NCBI GenBank assembly: GCA_003225495.1
Contig: QIAJ01000128.1
Location: 10,674-74,673, forward strand
Origin: Acidobacteriota bacterium
GTDB taxonomy: Bacteria > Acidobacteriota > Terriglobia > Terriglobales > Acidobacteriaceae
Reading direction: 5' to 3'
Length of the DNA: 64,000 bases
Shown: positions 8,869 through 17,919 of the stretch, in pieces
Layout: every line of letters begins with the position of its first letter
Position numbering within the stretch: the stretch's first letter is position 1
Position numbers and translations under genes: made by a program
Notes under the pieces: model-generated
What the model was told of the DNA's origin: nothing
What the model saw: only the letters and a program-made list of their open reading frames with translations
The model's database searches: none

Positions 8869-8942
8869 AAGCTTCGAGCGAACGCCCGCTTTGAGTTCGA
8901 TGTTTGGCTTGCTCGTAGCTCGCGGCTTGTAGCTCGAAGCTT
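8869..8942. repeat. Long inverted repeat in the iscU-iscA gap
   Basis: AAGCTTCGAGC (8869-8879) is repeated as its exact complement GCTCGAAGCTT (8932-8942) around a 52-base loop, which itself contains further GCTCG/TAGCTCG copies. The right arm ends one base before the iscA ATG, and iscA has no separate SD. The folded RNA could control iscA translation or mark an RNA-processing site. Confidence 0.6.
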
Positions 8943-8943
8943 T

Positions 8944-9318
8944 ATGGAACAAGCAACCCAATCCGCGCCGTCCCAGGCTCCCGTCAAGGGTATCCAGATC
9001 ACCGACAAGGCGATCTCAAAGGTGCGCTTGGCGATGGAGAAGGAAGGTGTCTCTATCGAGCAGGGCGGACTTCGTCTGGGCGTGCAGGGCGGCGGATGCT
9101 CGGGCTTGAGTTACAACATCCGTTTCGATACGCAGCCGCGCGAGCGCGATCGAGTTTTTCAGTTCGGCGGTGTGCGCGTGTTCGTGGATCCGAAGTCGTT
9201 CATCTATCTGCACGGGATGGTTCTGGATTACCAGGAAACCCTCATGCAGCAGGGTTTCGTGTTCGTGAATCCGAACTCGACAAAATCCTGCGGCTGCGGC
9301 ACGTCTTTCTCAGCCTAG
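8944..9318 (+). CDS. iscA: A-type Fe-S carrier IscA
   Basis: A 124-residue HesB/IscA-family protein that passes Fe-S clusters from the scaffold to targets. The three conserved cysteines are visible: GGGCSGLSY in the middle and SCGCGTSF at the C-terminus. The ORF-track entry starting at 8662 runs through the upstream gap in frame; ATG 8944 gives normal family length with a short N-terminal extension. No SD is present, because the right arm of an inverted repeat fills the leader. Position between iscU and hscB supports IscA over ErpA, but the sequence alone does not separate them firmly. Confidence 0.9.
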   Translation: MEQATQSAPSQAPVKGIQITDKAISKVRLAMEKEGVSIEQGGLRLGVQGGGCSGLSYNIRFDTQPRERDRVFQFGGVRVFVDPKSFIYLHGMVLDYQETLMQQGFVFVNPNSTKSCGCGTSFSA

Positions 9319-9391
9319 CTGCTGTTGTGGGGCACGGGCCTTCGAACCGTGCGGGCCGGTCAGAAAACCCGGTTCCACACCGAAATTCTGT

Positions 9392-10138
9392 ATGGCAAGC
9401 ACAGAGTCCAAATCGTCGTTGATCATGCCTGGGGAGGAAACCTCGACCTGTTGGTCGTGCGGCACCATGCGCGCCGTCCACTTCTGCAGCGCATGCGGGA
9501 AAGTGCAACCGCCCGTTCCAGTAGATTACTTCGCATTTTTCGGTTTTCCCAAGAAGCTGAACCTGGATACAGCTGCGCTGCAGAAAGAGTTCTATGCTCT
9601 CAGCCGCCGCCTTCATCCGGACATGTCCGCGCAAGCTGACGGCCAGGAGCGGGAGTGGAGTTTGGAGCAGAGTTCGCTCCTTAACGACGCATATCGAACG
9701 CTGAAAGATCCCATCAAGCGCACGCAATATCTCCTGCGACTGGAAGGCGTGGAGCTCGAGGAACAATCAAAGCAGGCCACCGACAAGGCCCGTGCCTCCG
9801 GCGAATTGAAGAAGCAGGTCGTGCCGCCGGATCTTCTAGAAGAGATGTTTGAGTTGAACATCCAACTGGAAGAGTTGCGCGCGCAGAAGAACTTGGGCGA
9901 AGACGATCCGGCACTGCTTGAAGAAATCGGCAAGGCAAAACTTTCGCTGGAACAAAACCACGACGCCCTGCTGGCCGAACTGAAATCAGATTGGTCCAGG
10001 TGGGATAAAGCGATCGACAAGGTTGATGATCAGGAACGCCTTAAAATCCGCGACCACATGGTTGACGTTCTGAACCGCAGAAATTATGTAAGGAATCTAG
10101 TGCGAGATGTGAACGAAGCAATGGAAAGCCGCCCTTAG
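9392..10138 (+). CDS. hscB: Co-chaperone HscB with N-terminal tetracysteine motif
   Basis: A 248-residue J-protein that brings IscU to HscA. The J-domain begins near residue 44 with DYFAFFGFP and has the HPD triad at 75-77 (RRLHPDM). A C-terminal HSCB oligomerisation helix bundle follows (residues 150-245). The N-terminus carries two knuckles, CWSCG (C20, C23) and FCSACGKVQPP (C32, C35), which form a zinc-binding site in eukaryotic mitochondrial HSCB; E. coli HscB lacks it. Length and order fit hscB, 34 bp upstream of hscA. The ORF is complete, with no sign of frameshift. Confidence 0.93.
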   Translation: MASTESKSSLIMPGEETSTCWSCGTMRAVHFCSACGKVQPPVPVDYFAFFGFPKKLNLDTAALQKEFYALSRRLHPDMSAQADGQEREWSLEQSSLLNDAYRTLKDPIKRTQYLLRLEGVELEEQSKQATDKARASGELKKQVVPPDLLEEMFELNIQLEELRAQKNLGEDDPALLEEIGKAKLSLEQNHDALLAELKSDWSRWDKAIDKVDDQERLKIRDHMVDVLNRRNYVRNLVRDVNEAMESRP

Positions 10139-10172
10139 CAACTAGTGCTTAGCAAGAAATGCTGAACTTCAA

Positions 10173-12074
10173 ATGGCCACTGACTACATCGTCGGTATCG
10201 ACCTCGGCACCACGAACTCTCTGGTGGCCTACATGCAGGGGGATTCGCCTGTCGTGATTCCGGGCGAGGATGGTCTGAGTCTGGTGCCGTCCGTGGTTGC
10301 TCTCGACGAAAAGAATCAGATTATCGTCGGGAATGCCGCGCGCAAGTATCTGATCGAAACTCCAGAGCGCGCAGTCTACTCCGTCAAACGTCTGATGGGA
10401 CGCGGCGTCGAAGATATCCAGCAGGAGTTGAAGTTTTTCCCATTCCGTCTCGCCGACGATATGCAGGCGGGGGAAGTGCTTCGCATCAAAGTCGGCGATC
10501 GCACCTATACGCCGCCGGAAATTTCCGCGCACATACTTCGCCAGTTGAAGCGCAACGCCGAACGTTTCTTCGGCGGACCCGTCACTAGGGCAGTCGTCAC
10601 AGTCCCCGCATATTTTAACGACGCGCAGCGCCAGGCGACGAAAGACGCCGGGCGCATCGCCGGCCTCGATGTACTGCGTCTCGTTAACGAGCCAACGGCA
10701 GCTTCACTTGCCTACGGTCTCGACAAGAAGAAAAACGGCATCATCGCGGTCTACGACCTGGGCGGTGGCACGTTCGATATTTCGATTCTCAAGCTGCACG
10801 ATGGCATCTTCGAAGTTATTGCGACCAATGGCGACACACACCTCGGCGGCGACGATATCGACAACCTTCTGATCATGATCGCGCTCGACGATATTCAAGG
10901 CGACTTGAAGCTCGATGTCCGGCGCAATGGCGAAGCGGTTGCCCGCATTCGCAAGGCGGTCATCGAAGCGAAGATTGCGCTTTCATCGCAGCCCTTCACA
11001 AAACTCGACGTTGAATTGCCAGGCGGGCAGCGCTACCAGCGCGAGATCACGCGCGAAGCATTTGAAGAGTTGATCGCCCCAGTCATCCAGCGAACGGTTG
11101 CTCCCAGCACGCAGGCACTGAAAGATTCCGGCCTCAAGCCTGAGCAGATCGACGAAGTCGTGCTCGTCGGCGGATCGACCCGAATTCCGAAAGTCCGGCA
11201 ACTGGTGGAGAAATTATTCGGCCGCACTCCCCACATCGATTTGAATCCTGATGAAGTCGTGGCCCTGGGCGCCGCCGTGCAGGCTCACATTCTCGGCGGT
11301 GGATCAGACATCACGAAAGAAATGCTGCTGCTCGACGTGACCCCTCTTTCTCTCGGAATCGAAGTGGCGGGCGGCGTGACTGACAAAATCATTCTGCGCA
11401 ATTCGACTGTGCCAGCATCGGCCACGCAACACTACACCACCCAGGTAGACGGCCAAACAAACGTCGCCATCCACGTTCTCCAGGGCGAGCGCGAACTCGC
11501 GCGGGATTGCCGGTCGCTGGCCCGTTTTGACCTTAAGGGCATCCCGCCCATGGTTGCAGGGATTCCGCGCATCGAAGTCAAATTTCTGATCGACGCGAAT
11601 GGCATTCTGCAAGTGTCGGCGCGCGAGCAGCGTAGCGGACAGGAAGCTCAAATCGAAGTGCAACCCAGTTACGGCCTGACCGACGAGCAAGTCGAAAGCA
11701 TGCTGCTGGAGTCTTACGACTACGCCGAAGAAGATTTTCGTCAGCGGCAAGTGATTGAAGCCCGGCATGAAGCGGAGACTATTCTCGGAGCATTGGCTAA
11801 GGGCAAGAAGAATCAGGCATGGCGCAATCTGTCGAGCGATGAGCGCCGCCACATCGAAACTCTCGAACGCGCACTCGTGACCGTCAAAGAGGGCGGCGAT
11901 TATCACGCAATCCGCAAGGGTATCGACGTGCTGAATGAAGCCACCACGCACCTCGCTGAAATGATGATGGACACCGCGGTTTCGACCGCGCTCAAGGGCA
12001 AGACAATGGACGAATCCGACCTCGGCGAAGGACCGCAGACGGGTCACCCGGTGGGAAAAGCAGAATTTGAGTAG
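10173..12074 (+). CDS. hscA: Hsp70-type chaperone HscA
   Basis: A 633-residue Hsp70 dedicated to Fe-S assembly. The nucleotide-binding domain shows [26 protein letters not shown] and [14 protein letters not shown]. The substrate-binding domain follows the linker [17 protein letters not shown]. It is shorter in the C-terminal lid tail than DnaK and lacks the EEVD-like acidic end, as HscA proteins do. It would use ATP to transfer clusters from IscU after recognition of LPPVK. Together with hscB directly upstream this completes the chaperone half of the operon. Confidence 0.94.
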   Translation: MATDYIVGIDLGTTNSLVAYMQGDSPVVIPGEDGLSLVPSVVALDEKNQIIVGNAARKYLIETPERAVYSVKRLMGRGVEDIQQELKFFPFRLADDMQAGEVLRIKVGDRTYTPPEISAHILRQLKRNAERFFGGPVTRAVVTVPAYFNDAQRQATKDAGRIAGLDVLRLVNEPTAASLAYGLDKKKNGIIAVYDLGGGTFDISILKLHDGIFEVIATNGDTHLGGDDIDNLLIMIALDDIQGDLKLDVRRNGEAVARIRKAVIEAKIALSSQPFTKLDVELPGGQRYQREITREAFEELIAPVIQRTVAPSTQALKDSGLKPEQIDEVVLVGGSTRIPKVRQLVEKLFGRTPHIDLNPDEVVALGAAVQAHILGGGSDITKEMLLLDVTPLSLGIEVAGGVTDKIILRNSTVPASATQHYTTQVDGQTNVAIHVLQGERELARDCRSLARFDLKGIPPMVAGIPRIEVKFLIDANGILQVSAREQRSGQEAQIEVQPSYGLTDEQVESMLLESYDYAEEDFRQRQVIEARHEAETILGALAKGKKNQAWRNLSSDERRHIETLERALVTVKEGGDYHAIRKGIDVLNEATTHLAEMMMDTAVSTALKGKTMDESDLGEGPQTGHPVGKAEFE

Positions 12075-12083
12075 AACGTGTAG

Positions 12084-12103
12084 GTCGGACACTCCTGTCC
12101 GAC
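12084..12103 (+). terminator. Perfect hairpin between hscA and fdx
   Basis: GTCGGACA-CTCC-TGTCCGAC forms an 8-bp stem with a 4-base loop, followed by GCTTTTG. The T-run is short, so this may be a partial attenuator, a processing site or a dispersed hairpin repeat rather than a full terminator. fdx and iscX follow on the same strand. Confidence 0.45.
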
Positions 12104-12159
12104 GCTTTTGTATTTGCAGTTGTGCTTGCTGTTAGCCAATATAATTTTCAGGAGCAGCG

Positions 12160-12573
12160 ATGTCGGAAACAAAAACACAAGGTTCTGGAGCCGCGACGGT
12201 GGATGCGCCCGGCGAAAACACGGTCGAAGTCACATTTCTTCCCGAGGGCAAAACCGTAACATTCGAACACGGCAAGTTGCCCTATAAAGATCACGGCAAG
12301 GAGGAGTCTCTTCTCGACGTGGCCCTGAACTTCGGCGTGCACCTCGACCATGCTTGCGGCGGAAATTGTGCCTGCACAACCTGCCACATTTGGGTAAAGG
12401 AAGGCGCCGAGCTGATCTCCGAGATGGACGACGACGAAGCCGACAAACTCGACATGGCCGCCGACCTGCAATTAAACTCGCGTCTCGGATGCCAGGCTGT
12501 GATCAACAAGCCAGGAAAAGTTGTAGTCGAGATACCGGCCTGGAATCGAAACTACGTTTCAGAGACACATTGA
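12160..12573 (+). CDS. fdx: [2Fe-2S] ferredoxin of the ISC system
   Basis: A 137-residue adrenodoxin-type ferredoxin that donates electrons during cluster assembly. Ligands are C66, C72 and C75 in CGGNCACTTC plus C111 in LGCQAV. The motif HACGGNCACTTCHIW is typical of Fdx of the isc operon. The first 20 residues (SETKTQGSGAATVDAP) form an extension not found in E. coli Fdx. The start has CAGGAG upstream. It lies between hscA and iscX. Confidence 0.93.
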   Translation: MSETKTQGSGAATVDAPGENTVEVTFLPEGKTVTFEHGKLPYKDHGKEESLLDVALNFGVHLDHACGGNCACTTCHIWVKEGAELISEMDDDEADKLDMAADLQLNSRLGCQAVINKPGKVVVEIPAWNRNYVSETH

Positions 12574-12643
12574 AAGGCCGTTGGCGCGAGCATTTGGCAC
12601 TTTGCTTTTTCGGGCCTGAGCCGCTTTCCAAAGGAGCTCCTGC

Positions 12644-12865
12644 ATGCCGAAAGAACTCAGCTGGGAGAATGCCGAGGACATCGGCATTCTGTTATCGGAA
12701 GCCTATCCGGACCTCGATCCGCTCACTGTACGCTTCACGGACCTGCACAAGCACGTCATCGCGCTGCCTGACTTCAAGGATGATCCGAAGAAATCGAACG
12801 AGGGAAAACTCGAAGCCATCCAGATGGCTTGGCACACCGAGTTTCTGGACCGCACGCAAGGCTGA
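12644..12865 (+). CDS. iscX: IscX Fe-S assembly accessory protein
   Basis: A 73-residue acidic protein matching IscX/YfhJ: LSWENAEDIGILLSEAYPD at the start and the conserved FTDLH and LPDF sections. IscX binds IscS and iron and tunes desulfurase activity. AAAGGAG stands 9 bases before the ATG. It is the last gene of the operon. The eight-gene order seen here is the same as in proteobacterial isc operons. Confidence 0.93.
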   Translation: MPKELSWENAEDIGILLSEAYPDLDPLTVRFTDLHKHVIALPDFKDDPKKSNEGKLEAIQMAWHTEFLDRTQG

Positions 12866-12971
12866 AGTGACCGCCGACCATAAAAGCCTTCCGGCAATTT
12901 ACTTCGCATGTTGTTTATCAATGTTTCTGTGTACTTCCGACTCCCTATCTAACAAACTTTTTACCTTTCCG

Positions 12972-13192
12972 TGACATCTACCCAACAGAGGCCGACTAGC
13001 CTCCAACTCAAGGCACTGCAAGACGAAGTGCAAACAGCCTTTCGCTTTCTGCGAAGCCGGGGACGATCATTACGCTCTGGTCGTGGCTTCATTGCGAAAG
13101 TACGTCCGCAGGTGCCGTAATAGAAATCCTCCTGGAAGGCACGGCACAACACCGTGCCCTTTTTTTGCGAATTTCCTCTGACACTTTGGGAG
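12972..13192 (+). pseudogene. Possible frameshifted small ORF
   Basis: From GTG 12972 the frame reads LQLKALQDEVQTAFRF and then degenerates. Removing one base at the run TTTCTGCGAAG gives EAGDDHYALVVASLRKYVRRCRN, which looks like the natural continuation. I do not recognise the family. It may be a decayed small gene or chance. Confidence 0.25.
13138..13166 (+). terminator. Rho-independent terminator
   Basis: GGCACGG-CACAACA-CCGTGCC is a perfect 7-bp stem followed by C and seven Ts. It lies 270 bp after iscX on the same strand and could end the isc transcript or a small RNA/ORF in the gap. The rest of the gap, 13167-13671, shows nothing recognisable. Confidence 0.7.
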
Positions 13193-13671
13193 GGAACCTG
13201 GCCGCTCTAGCATCGTCACGACTCGTGAAGCGATGGCGGCAACCAAAAAATCAACTGAAAAATCGAAATACGGAGAACGGATCTGACGACAACGGCCTGG
13301 CGTTTTACGATCAAACAACGGACATACCGGGCTTGCTTTGACTGTGGACGGGAATTCGAGCTGCCGGAATCTTAATCTCGTATGTGAGCTATCTTGCTCA
13401 GACGCACAACTCCGCGGCTGTCATTATCTATTCTCCTGAGTGTGTCGAGGGAGCGGCGAATGCTGATTCGTTGCTCTCATTCTGAGGTCGCCAATCAAGT
13501 CCCTTCGAGCGGCCACATCCAGCCAATCGGCATTTCTTCATCCGTGTGAACACCGCCAAAACTTGCGGCCCGCACGATTCGACACTACAAGCTCTTGAAC
13601 ATTCAAGCAGGGCGACACCTTCAGGCAAGTGAGAGGGACTAGCCCGCGACACAAGGAAGAAGGTCAAAAGT

Positions 13672-13860
13672 ATGCCTTTAATTGAGTTGGTGGAAGTTCT
13701 GATCGTGGTAGGTCTGCTTCTATGGCTGGTAAATCGGTTCATCCCCATGCAGGGATCCGTCAAGTCAATCTTGAACGGCGTAGTGGTAATTGCAGTCGTT
13801 CTCTGGATACTGAATGTTTTTGGTCTCTTTCACTCTCTATCGCGCCTTCGCGTCGGTTAA
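13672..13860 (+). CDS. Thivi_2564-like small membrane protein
   Basis: A 62-residue protein with two hydrophobic helices separated by a polar turn (NRFIPMQGSVKSIL). The layout, with IPM-x-GSVKxILN between two Val/Leu-rich helices, matches the Thivi_2564 family of tiny membrane proteins of unknown function. AAGAAGG precedes the ATG. It sits upstream of the OmpA-family gene on the same strand, next to other envelope proteins. Confidence 0.8.
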   Translation: MPLIELVEVLIVVGLLLWLVNRFIPMQGSVKSILNGVVVIAVVLWILNVFGLFHSLSRLRVG

Positions 13861-13945
13861 AGGGATTTTCACAAAAACTTACTTAGAGCTGAGAGTTCAA
13901 CCCCAATTGGCAAGGTCACATACAGTAATCACTTAAGGAGACGCC

Positions 13946-15571
13946 TTGAATAATAAGTTTCTGTTAGCCGCCGCACTCACCGTCAGTTTTAGCGCATTCG
14001 CGCAGACCAATTCAGAAACGCCCAAAGTCATCGAGCCGATGGCCTCGACACCCACGTTCCGAGTAAGCGTTGTTAGTCGCAGCGTGGAGGCCGTCAATTA
14101 CCAGCATCGCGGCGGCGCCACAAAGTTGGACTTTGCCGGAACGGACCTGATGCCTAGTGCCAATGGCCAGGCCAAAGTAGAGAGCAAAAAAGGCTACATC
14201 GAAATCGAGGTGGAATTTGGCAATCTGGAAAAGCCCACAACTTTCGGCAACGAGTACCTGACCTACATTCTTTGGGCAATCTCGCCGGAAGGCCGCGCCA
14301 TCAATCTCGGCGAAATATTGGTAGGCGACAACCGCCGCAGCAAAGTGGACGTCACCACTGACTTGCAAGCCTTTGCACTGCTCGTCACGGCCGAACCTTA
14401 TTATGCGGTGCGCGAACCCAGCAACGTCGTCGTGATCGAAAATGTCGTTCGCGCCGACACCAAGGGCACCACCGAATCGTTGAGTGCCAAACATGACTTC
14501 CTGGCACGCGGTGGCTACATCCCCACCGGATATACCTTCGACCCCATAATCCTCAATACCAAGTTACCCTTGGAATTCTTTGAAGCGAGAAATGCCCTGC
14601 GCATCGCCCAATCCGAGGGCGCCGAGAAATATGCCAGCGACAGCTATCAACATGCCGTCAAGCTCATGAACGATGCCGATGAAATGGCAACCAGAAAGAA
14701 CATTGACCGCAAACCATTGATCGCAATCGCGCGGGAAGCCGTCCAGACGGCTGAAGATGCTCGCGCCATTGCAGTCAAGAAAATGGACGATGAGCGTCTT
14801 GCGAACGAACGTCAGGCTTCCACCGACGCGCAGGCAAATTCGCAGAGACAGGCGGATGACGCAACGCGACAGAAAGAGCTAGCCCAATCCGATGCAGCGA
14901 AAGCCGAAACGGCGAAGACTCAGGCGGAGCTGGATGCAGCCAAGGCCCGGACCGAAGCTACGGATGCGCAATCTGCGGCAGCAAGAGCGAAAGCAGAAAT
15001 GGCAGAAAGTCAGGCTGCTTCTGCCAACGCACTTGCTTCGGCCCAGGCAGATGCGGAAAAGTCCCGCTTAGCTGCGCAAGTAGCGCAGACGAGCGTCCAA
15101 CAGGCGGAAGCTGATAAAGCCGCGATGCGCGCACGATTGTCAGAACAATTAAACACCATCCTTCAGACTCGCGACAGCGCGCGCGGTCTGATCGTCAGCA
15201 TGTCCGATGTCTTGTTTGACATCGGGAAATATTCTTTGAAGCCAGGGGCACGCGAGAAACTGGCGAAGGTTGCCGGAATTCTGCTCGCCTACCCCGGACT
15301 CGACATTGAAGTTGGCGGTTACACGGACAATGTGGGCGGCGACCAGATGAATCAAACGCTGTCCGAGAACCGTGCCGGTTCGGTGCGTGACTATCTTGTG
15401 AATCAGGGTGTCGCCACGAATTCGGTGTCAGCCAAAGGCTTTGGCAACACGTTGCCGGTAGCCACGAACGATAACTCCGCCGGCCGACAGCAAAACCGGA
15501 GAGTGGAGCTCCTGGTGTCCGGCGAAGCAATCGGCAACCCCGTCAACGCAACAACCGGAAGCTTGCGCTAG
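13946..15571 (+). CDS. OmpA-family outer membrane protein with coiled coil
   Basis: A 541-residue secreted protein. Residues 1-20 are a signal peptide ending in SAFAQ. Residues 45-210 are a globular beta-rich domain, residues 275-400 an Ala/Gln/Glu-rich coiled coil, and residues 415-525 an OmpA peptidoglycan-binding domain (LFDIGKYSLKPGAREKL ... GYTDNVGGDQMNQTLSENRA ... GFGNTLPVATN). It probably ties the outer membrane to peptidoglycan. The start is TTG with AAGGAG five bases upstream; no in-frame ATG fits the signal peptide. Similar long-coil OmpA proteins are common in acidobacteria. Confidence 0.88.
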   Translation: MNNKFLLAAALTVSFSAFAQTNSETPKVIEPMASTPTFRVSVVSRSVEAVNYQHRGGATKLDFAGTDLMPSANGQAKVESKKGYIEIEVEFGNLEKPTTFGNEYLTYILWAISPEGRAINLGEILVGDNRRSKVDVTTDLQAFALLVTAEPYYAVREPSNVVVIENVVRADTKGTTESLSAKHDFLARGGYIPTGYTFDPIILNTKLPLEFFEARNALRIAQSEGAEKYASDSYQHAVKLMNDADEMATRKNIDRKPLIAIAREAVQTAEDARAIAVKKMDDERLANERQASTDAQANSQRQADDATRQKELAQSDAAKAETAKTQAELDAAKARTEATDAQSAAARAKAEMAESQAASANALASAQADAEKSRLAAQVAQTSVQQAEADKAAMRARLSEQLNTILQTRDSARGLIVSMSDVLFDIGKYSLKPGAREKLAKVAGILLAYPGLDIEVGGYTDNVGGDQMNQTLSENRAGSVRDYLVNQGVATNSVSAKGFGNTLPVATNDNSAGRQQNRRVELLVSGEAIGNPVNATTGSLR

Positions 15572-15609
15572 AAATTAAGACTCGAAATGAGTACCAACGG
15601 AGGTACACC

Positions 15610-16392
15610 TTGAAAGTAATCGGATTCGTCAGCACAGCAGTTCTCTCTTTGACTCTCGGAGTCACGGCTACAGCCTACGCACAAGGCGAGCAGCACGCCG
15701 ACAAGCAAGATCGTCCACGACAACAGCAGGACAAGCCCCAACAAGCCAGGCACGACGAAGGTAAGCCGACCGCCCAGCATGCTCAGGCGCGTCCGGACCA
15801 AGGCAAACACGAGGAACACGCTCAGCAATCGCAGAGACAAAATCAGAATCGATCGCAAGAGCAGGCGCAGCAACAGAAACAGCAGGACCAAAACAAACAC
15901 GAACAGCATGCACAGCAACAGCAGCAAGCTCGAACCATAGAGCGAAACCACGCGCAGCAACAACAAGAACAAACAGCCCAAAGGCACGCTCAACAACAAC
16001 ACAATCAACTGCCACAGCGAACACCAGAACGGCAACGTATTGAACACACCGCCTGGCAACAGCATCGCTCACAGCACTGGGATTCCGATCATCGCACGTG
16101 GCAGCAACGCGGCGGGTACAACGGCTATCGCATTCCTGATGCGCGCTTCCGCGGATATTTGGGCCGTGACCACGGATTCCGTATCTCCGGGCTTCCGTTC
16201 CTGGTTGTAGGCGGATATCCCCGCTTCCAATACAGCGGCTATTGGTTCAGCCCTATTGACCCCTGGCCTGAATACTGGGCGACTGACTGGTACGACACCG
16301 ACGACGTGTATGTCATGTACCTCGACAACGGGTACTACATGTACAACCGAAGATACCCGAGTACAGGGATTGCGATTCGCATCTCTCTGTAA
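15610..16392 (+). CDS. Gln/His-rich secreted protein
   Basis: A 260-residue protein with a signal peptide (cleavage after TATAYA) and a low-complexity stretch of about 110 residues dominated by Gln, His, Lys and Arg. It ends in an aromatic-rich domain (PRFQYSGYWFSPIDPWPEYWATD, YVMYLDNGYYMYN) resembling those of small periplasmic or surface proteins. The function is unknown; the His content could bind metal. The start is TTG with GGAGG six bases upstream. It lies 38 bp after the OmpA gene and may be co-transcribed with it. Confidence 0.75.
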   Translation: MKVIGFVSTAVLSLTLGVTATAYAQGEQHADKQDRPRQQQDKPQQARHDEGKPTAQHAQARPDQGKHEEHAQQSQRQNQNRSQEQAQQQKQQDQNKHEQHAQQQQQARTIERNHAQQQQEQTAQRHAQQQHNQLPQRTPERQRIEHTAWQQHRSQHWDSDHRTWQQRGGYNGYRIPDARFRGYLGRDHGFRISGLPFLVVGGYPRFQYSGYWFSPIDPWPEYWATDWYDTDDVYVMYLDNGYYMYNRRYPSTGIAIRISL

Positions 16393-16402
16393 TCGATCTG
16401 CT

Positions 16403-16429
16403 GGGTGCAGCCTCCGAGAGGTTGCACCC
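16403..16429 (+). repeat. Stem-loop before the DUF3309 gene
   Basis: GGGTGCA-GCCTCCGAGAGGT-TGCACCC forms a 7-bp stem extended by an inner CCT/AGG. No T-run follows. It may be a processing or stability element between the Gln-rich gene and the DUF3309 gene. Confidence 0.4.
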
Positions 16430-16459
16430 TAATAATTGCTGGTTGACGAGGATCAAAAC

Positions 16460-16615
16460 ATGCTTGGAACTCTCTTGGTCGTAGTTCTGGTTCTGGCACT
16501 TCTAGGCGTAATTCCGCGCTGGTCGCATAGTCGACATTGGGGTTATGGCCCGAGCAGTGGGGTAGGGCTGGCTCTCTTCATTGTTGTCATTCTGCTCGTT
16601 CTCGATCGGATTTAA
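16460..16615 (+). CDS. DUF3309 family small membrane protein
   Basis: This 51-residue ORF is too short for the track. It encodes MLGTLLVVVLVLALLGVIP, a polar turn with RWSHSRHWGYGPSSG, and a second hydrophobic helix ending LLVLDRI. This is the hallmark layout of DUF3309: two helices around W..SR.WGYGPS. Function unknown. GAGG stands about nine bases before the ATG. It closes the envelope cluster and is followed 25 bp later by a terminator. Confidence 0.85.
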   Translation: MLGTLLVVVLVLALLGVIPRWSHSRHWGYGPSSGVGLALFIVVILLVLDRI

Positions 16616-16639
16616 TCCAGCGCGAAGAGCCAAATAACG

Positions 16640-16673
16640 GCAGGCGCTCATACCAACAAGAGTGCCTGCTTTT
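16640..16673 (+). terminator. Rho-independent terminator of the envelope cluster
   Basis: GCAGGCGCTC and GAGTGCCTGC pair as a 10-bp stem (one G-T) around a 10-base loop, followed by four Ts. It lies 25 bp after the DUF3309 stop. From here to 16941 I see no gene. Confidence 0.7.
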
Positions 16674-16941
16674 CTGGGTCTCGATGCTCCCACGCCGGAA
16701 GATGCTTTCTTATTGCGGCGCGCGTTCGGTGACTGTCGAGCGAGCCTCTCAGCCAGCGAACCCTGAACCTGAAAATCCGGCACACGGGCTGATGGGCCGT
16801 CGGTCATCTATCACGGAGACGCCTTCTTCATGCAAGGTGCCTGCGTAAGTTTTGGCCACCGGTGCGCTTAATACCGCGCCGGAAGCAAGTGGTCGGAATT
16901 TGGTAGTCAGTTGGTAGTCACTTACTGTAAATCGCAGAAAT

Positions 16942-16969
16942 TAAAGTACTGGCGGAGAGGGAGGGATTC
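16942..16969. repeat. Distal attachment site: displaced 3' end of tRNA-Ser
   Basis: These 28 bases are identical to 49460-49487, which cover the CCA end, acceptor 3' strand and part of the T-arm of the intact tRNA-Ser(UGA). Here they are followed by unrelated sequence (TATTAACGCC), so this is only a 3' fragment. It marks the far boundary of the integrated element. The next 349 bases, to 17318, contain no recognisable gene. Confidence 0.88.
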
Positions 16970-17318
16970 TATTAACGCCGTTATCTGCAAGTCTCGATCA
17001 ATACTACACTTCGGTGATAATACCCTCTGTTTGAGCGGCCTACAAGCGAATCCGAACTCAGGCTAGGGTTTCTATAGTTCCCCCAATTCACTGTGGTTCC
17101 CAGGAAAACGGTATCACCGGTATCAGTGCTTGAACGCAACGGATCAGTCGGACCAATCAAAGTAAGAAGTCAACCGGCGCGAAGTTACGGTAAGCACCAA
17201 CCATAGCCCAAGTTGGGCGGGTCGGCTGCATTCTCTTCCCTGTCCTACATTACCTATTTAAGGGAGGGGCAATACTCCGCGGTGTCAGTATAATTGGCGG
17301 GCCTGAGGGGGCAGCCGA

Positions 17319-17510
17319 ATGAACTACAAAGACGTTATTAAGGAAATTGATGGTCAGATCAAGCAGCTGGCGGAAGCACGACGAGTACTCGCCGGTCTGA
17401 ACATCCGTGGCAGTGGTAAAGGAGCTAGGAAGATAAGTGCGGCCGGTCGTAGACGTATTGCAGCCGCTCAACGCAAACGTTGGGCAAAGGTCAGAGCGAG
17501 CAAGAAGTGA
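17319..17510 (+). CDS. Small basic protein, putative DNA binding
   Basis: A 63-residue protein with an N-terminal amphipathic helix (DVIKEIDGQIKQLAEARRVLAGL) and a Lys/Arg/Ala-rich tail (ISAAGRRRIAAAQRKRWAKVRA). The tail pattern recurs in small acidobacterial proteins of unknown function and resembles histone-H1-like or nucleoid-binding tails. It is the first gene inside the island. An SD-like GGGGG stretch precedes the ATG. DNA binding is inferred from composition only. Confidence 0.6.
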   Translation: MNYKDVIKEIDGQIKQLAEARRVLAGLNIRGSGKGARKISAAGRRRIAAAQRKRWAKVRASKK

Positions 17511-17919
17511 GTTAAGTCTCAACGCTAGATGTCGAAGGACGCGGCAATCTTTCCCGAAACCACCGGAGAAGATTTAGCTTATAGCCGCCCCATCTCAATT
17601 CTGCTCAAACGGCGGCGCGCACTCGCTGTTGCTACTTCATCCAAGGGCGACCACGGCCATTTTCCTCTAACCTCTAATATTCCTTTGTCTATCCTTGGCA
17701 TCTTGGCTATTGACATCGTTCAGCCCACACCTTACAGTTGCGACACTTCAGCAAGTTGGCCCATCGAAAATCTGTGCCTGTTCAGTCTTGGGTCCCTCTT
17801 CGCTGCTTCCCTGTAAAGACTAGGTACTGCTCTCCTCTGGAGCGCGGCGAGGAATTGCTTGCCCGACACATTTGTCGGCAGATGCCTGGACTTGCGTTTA
17901 CGGGGAACAGGGGTGAAGG
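17511..17919. other. Gap without a recognisable gene
   Basis: The 95-residue ORF in the track (17529-17816) has no family resemblance and a composition unlike neighbouring proteins. I see no RNA gene or repeat here. The end of the stretch (GGGGTGAAGG) is the ribosome-binding region of the next gene. Confidence 0.4.

Noticed and set aside
17529-17816. 95-residue ORF after the small basic gene
   Set aside because: No SD, no family features and atypical composition; most likely a chance frame.
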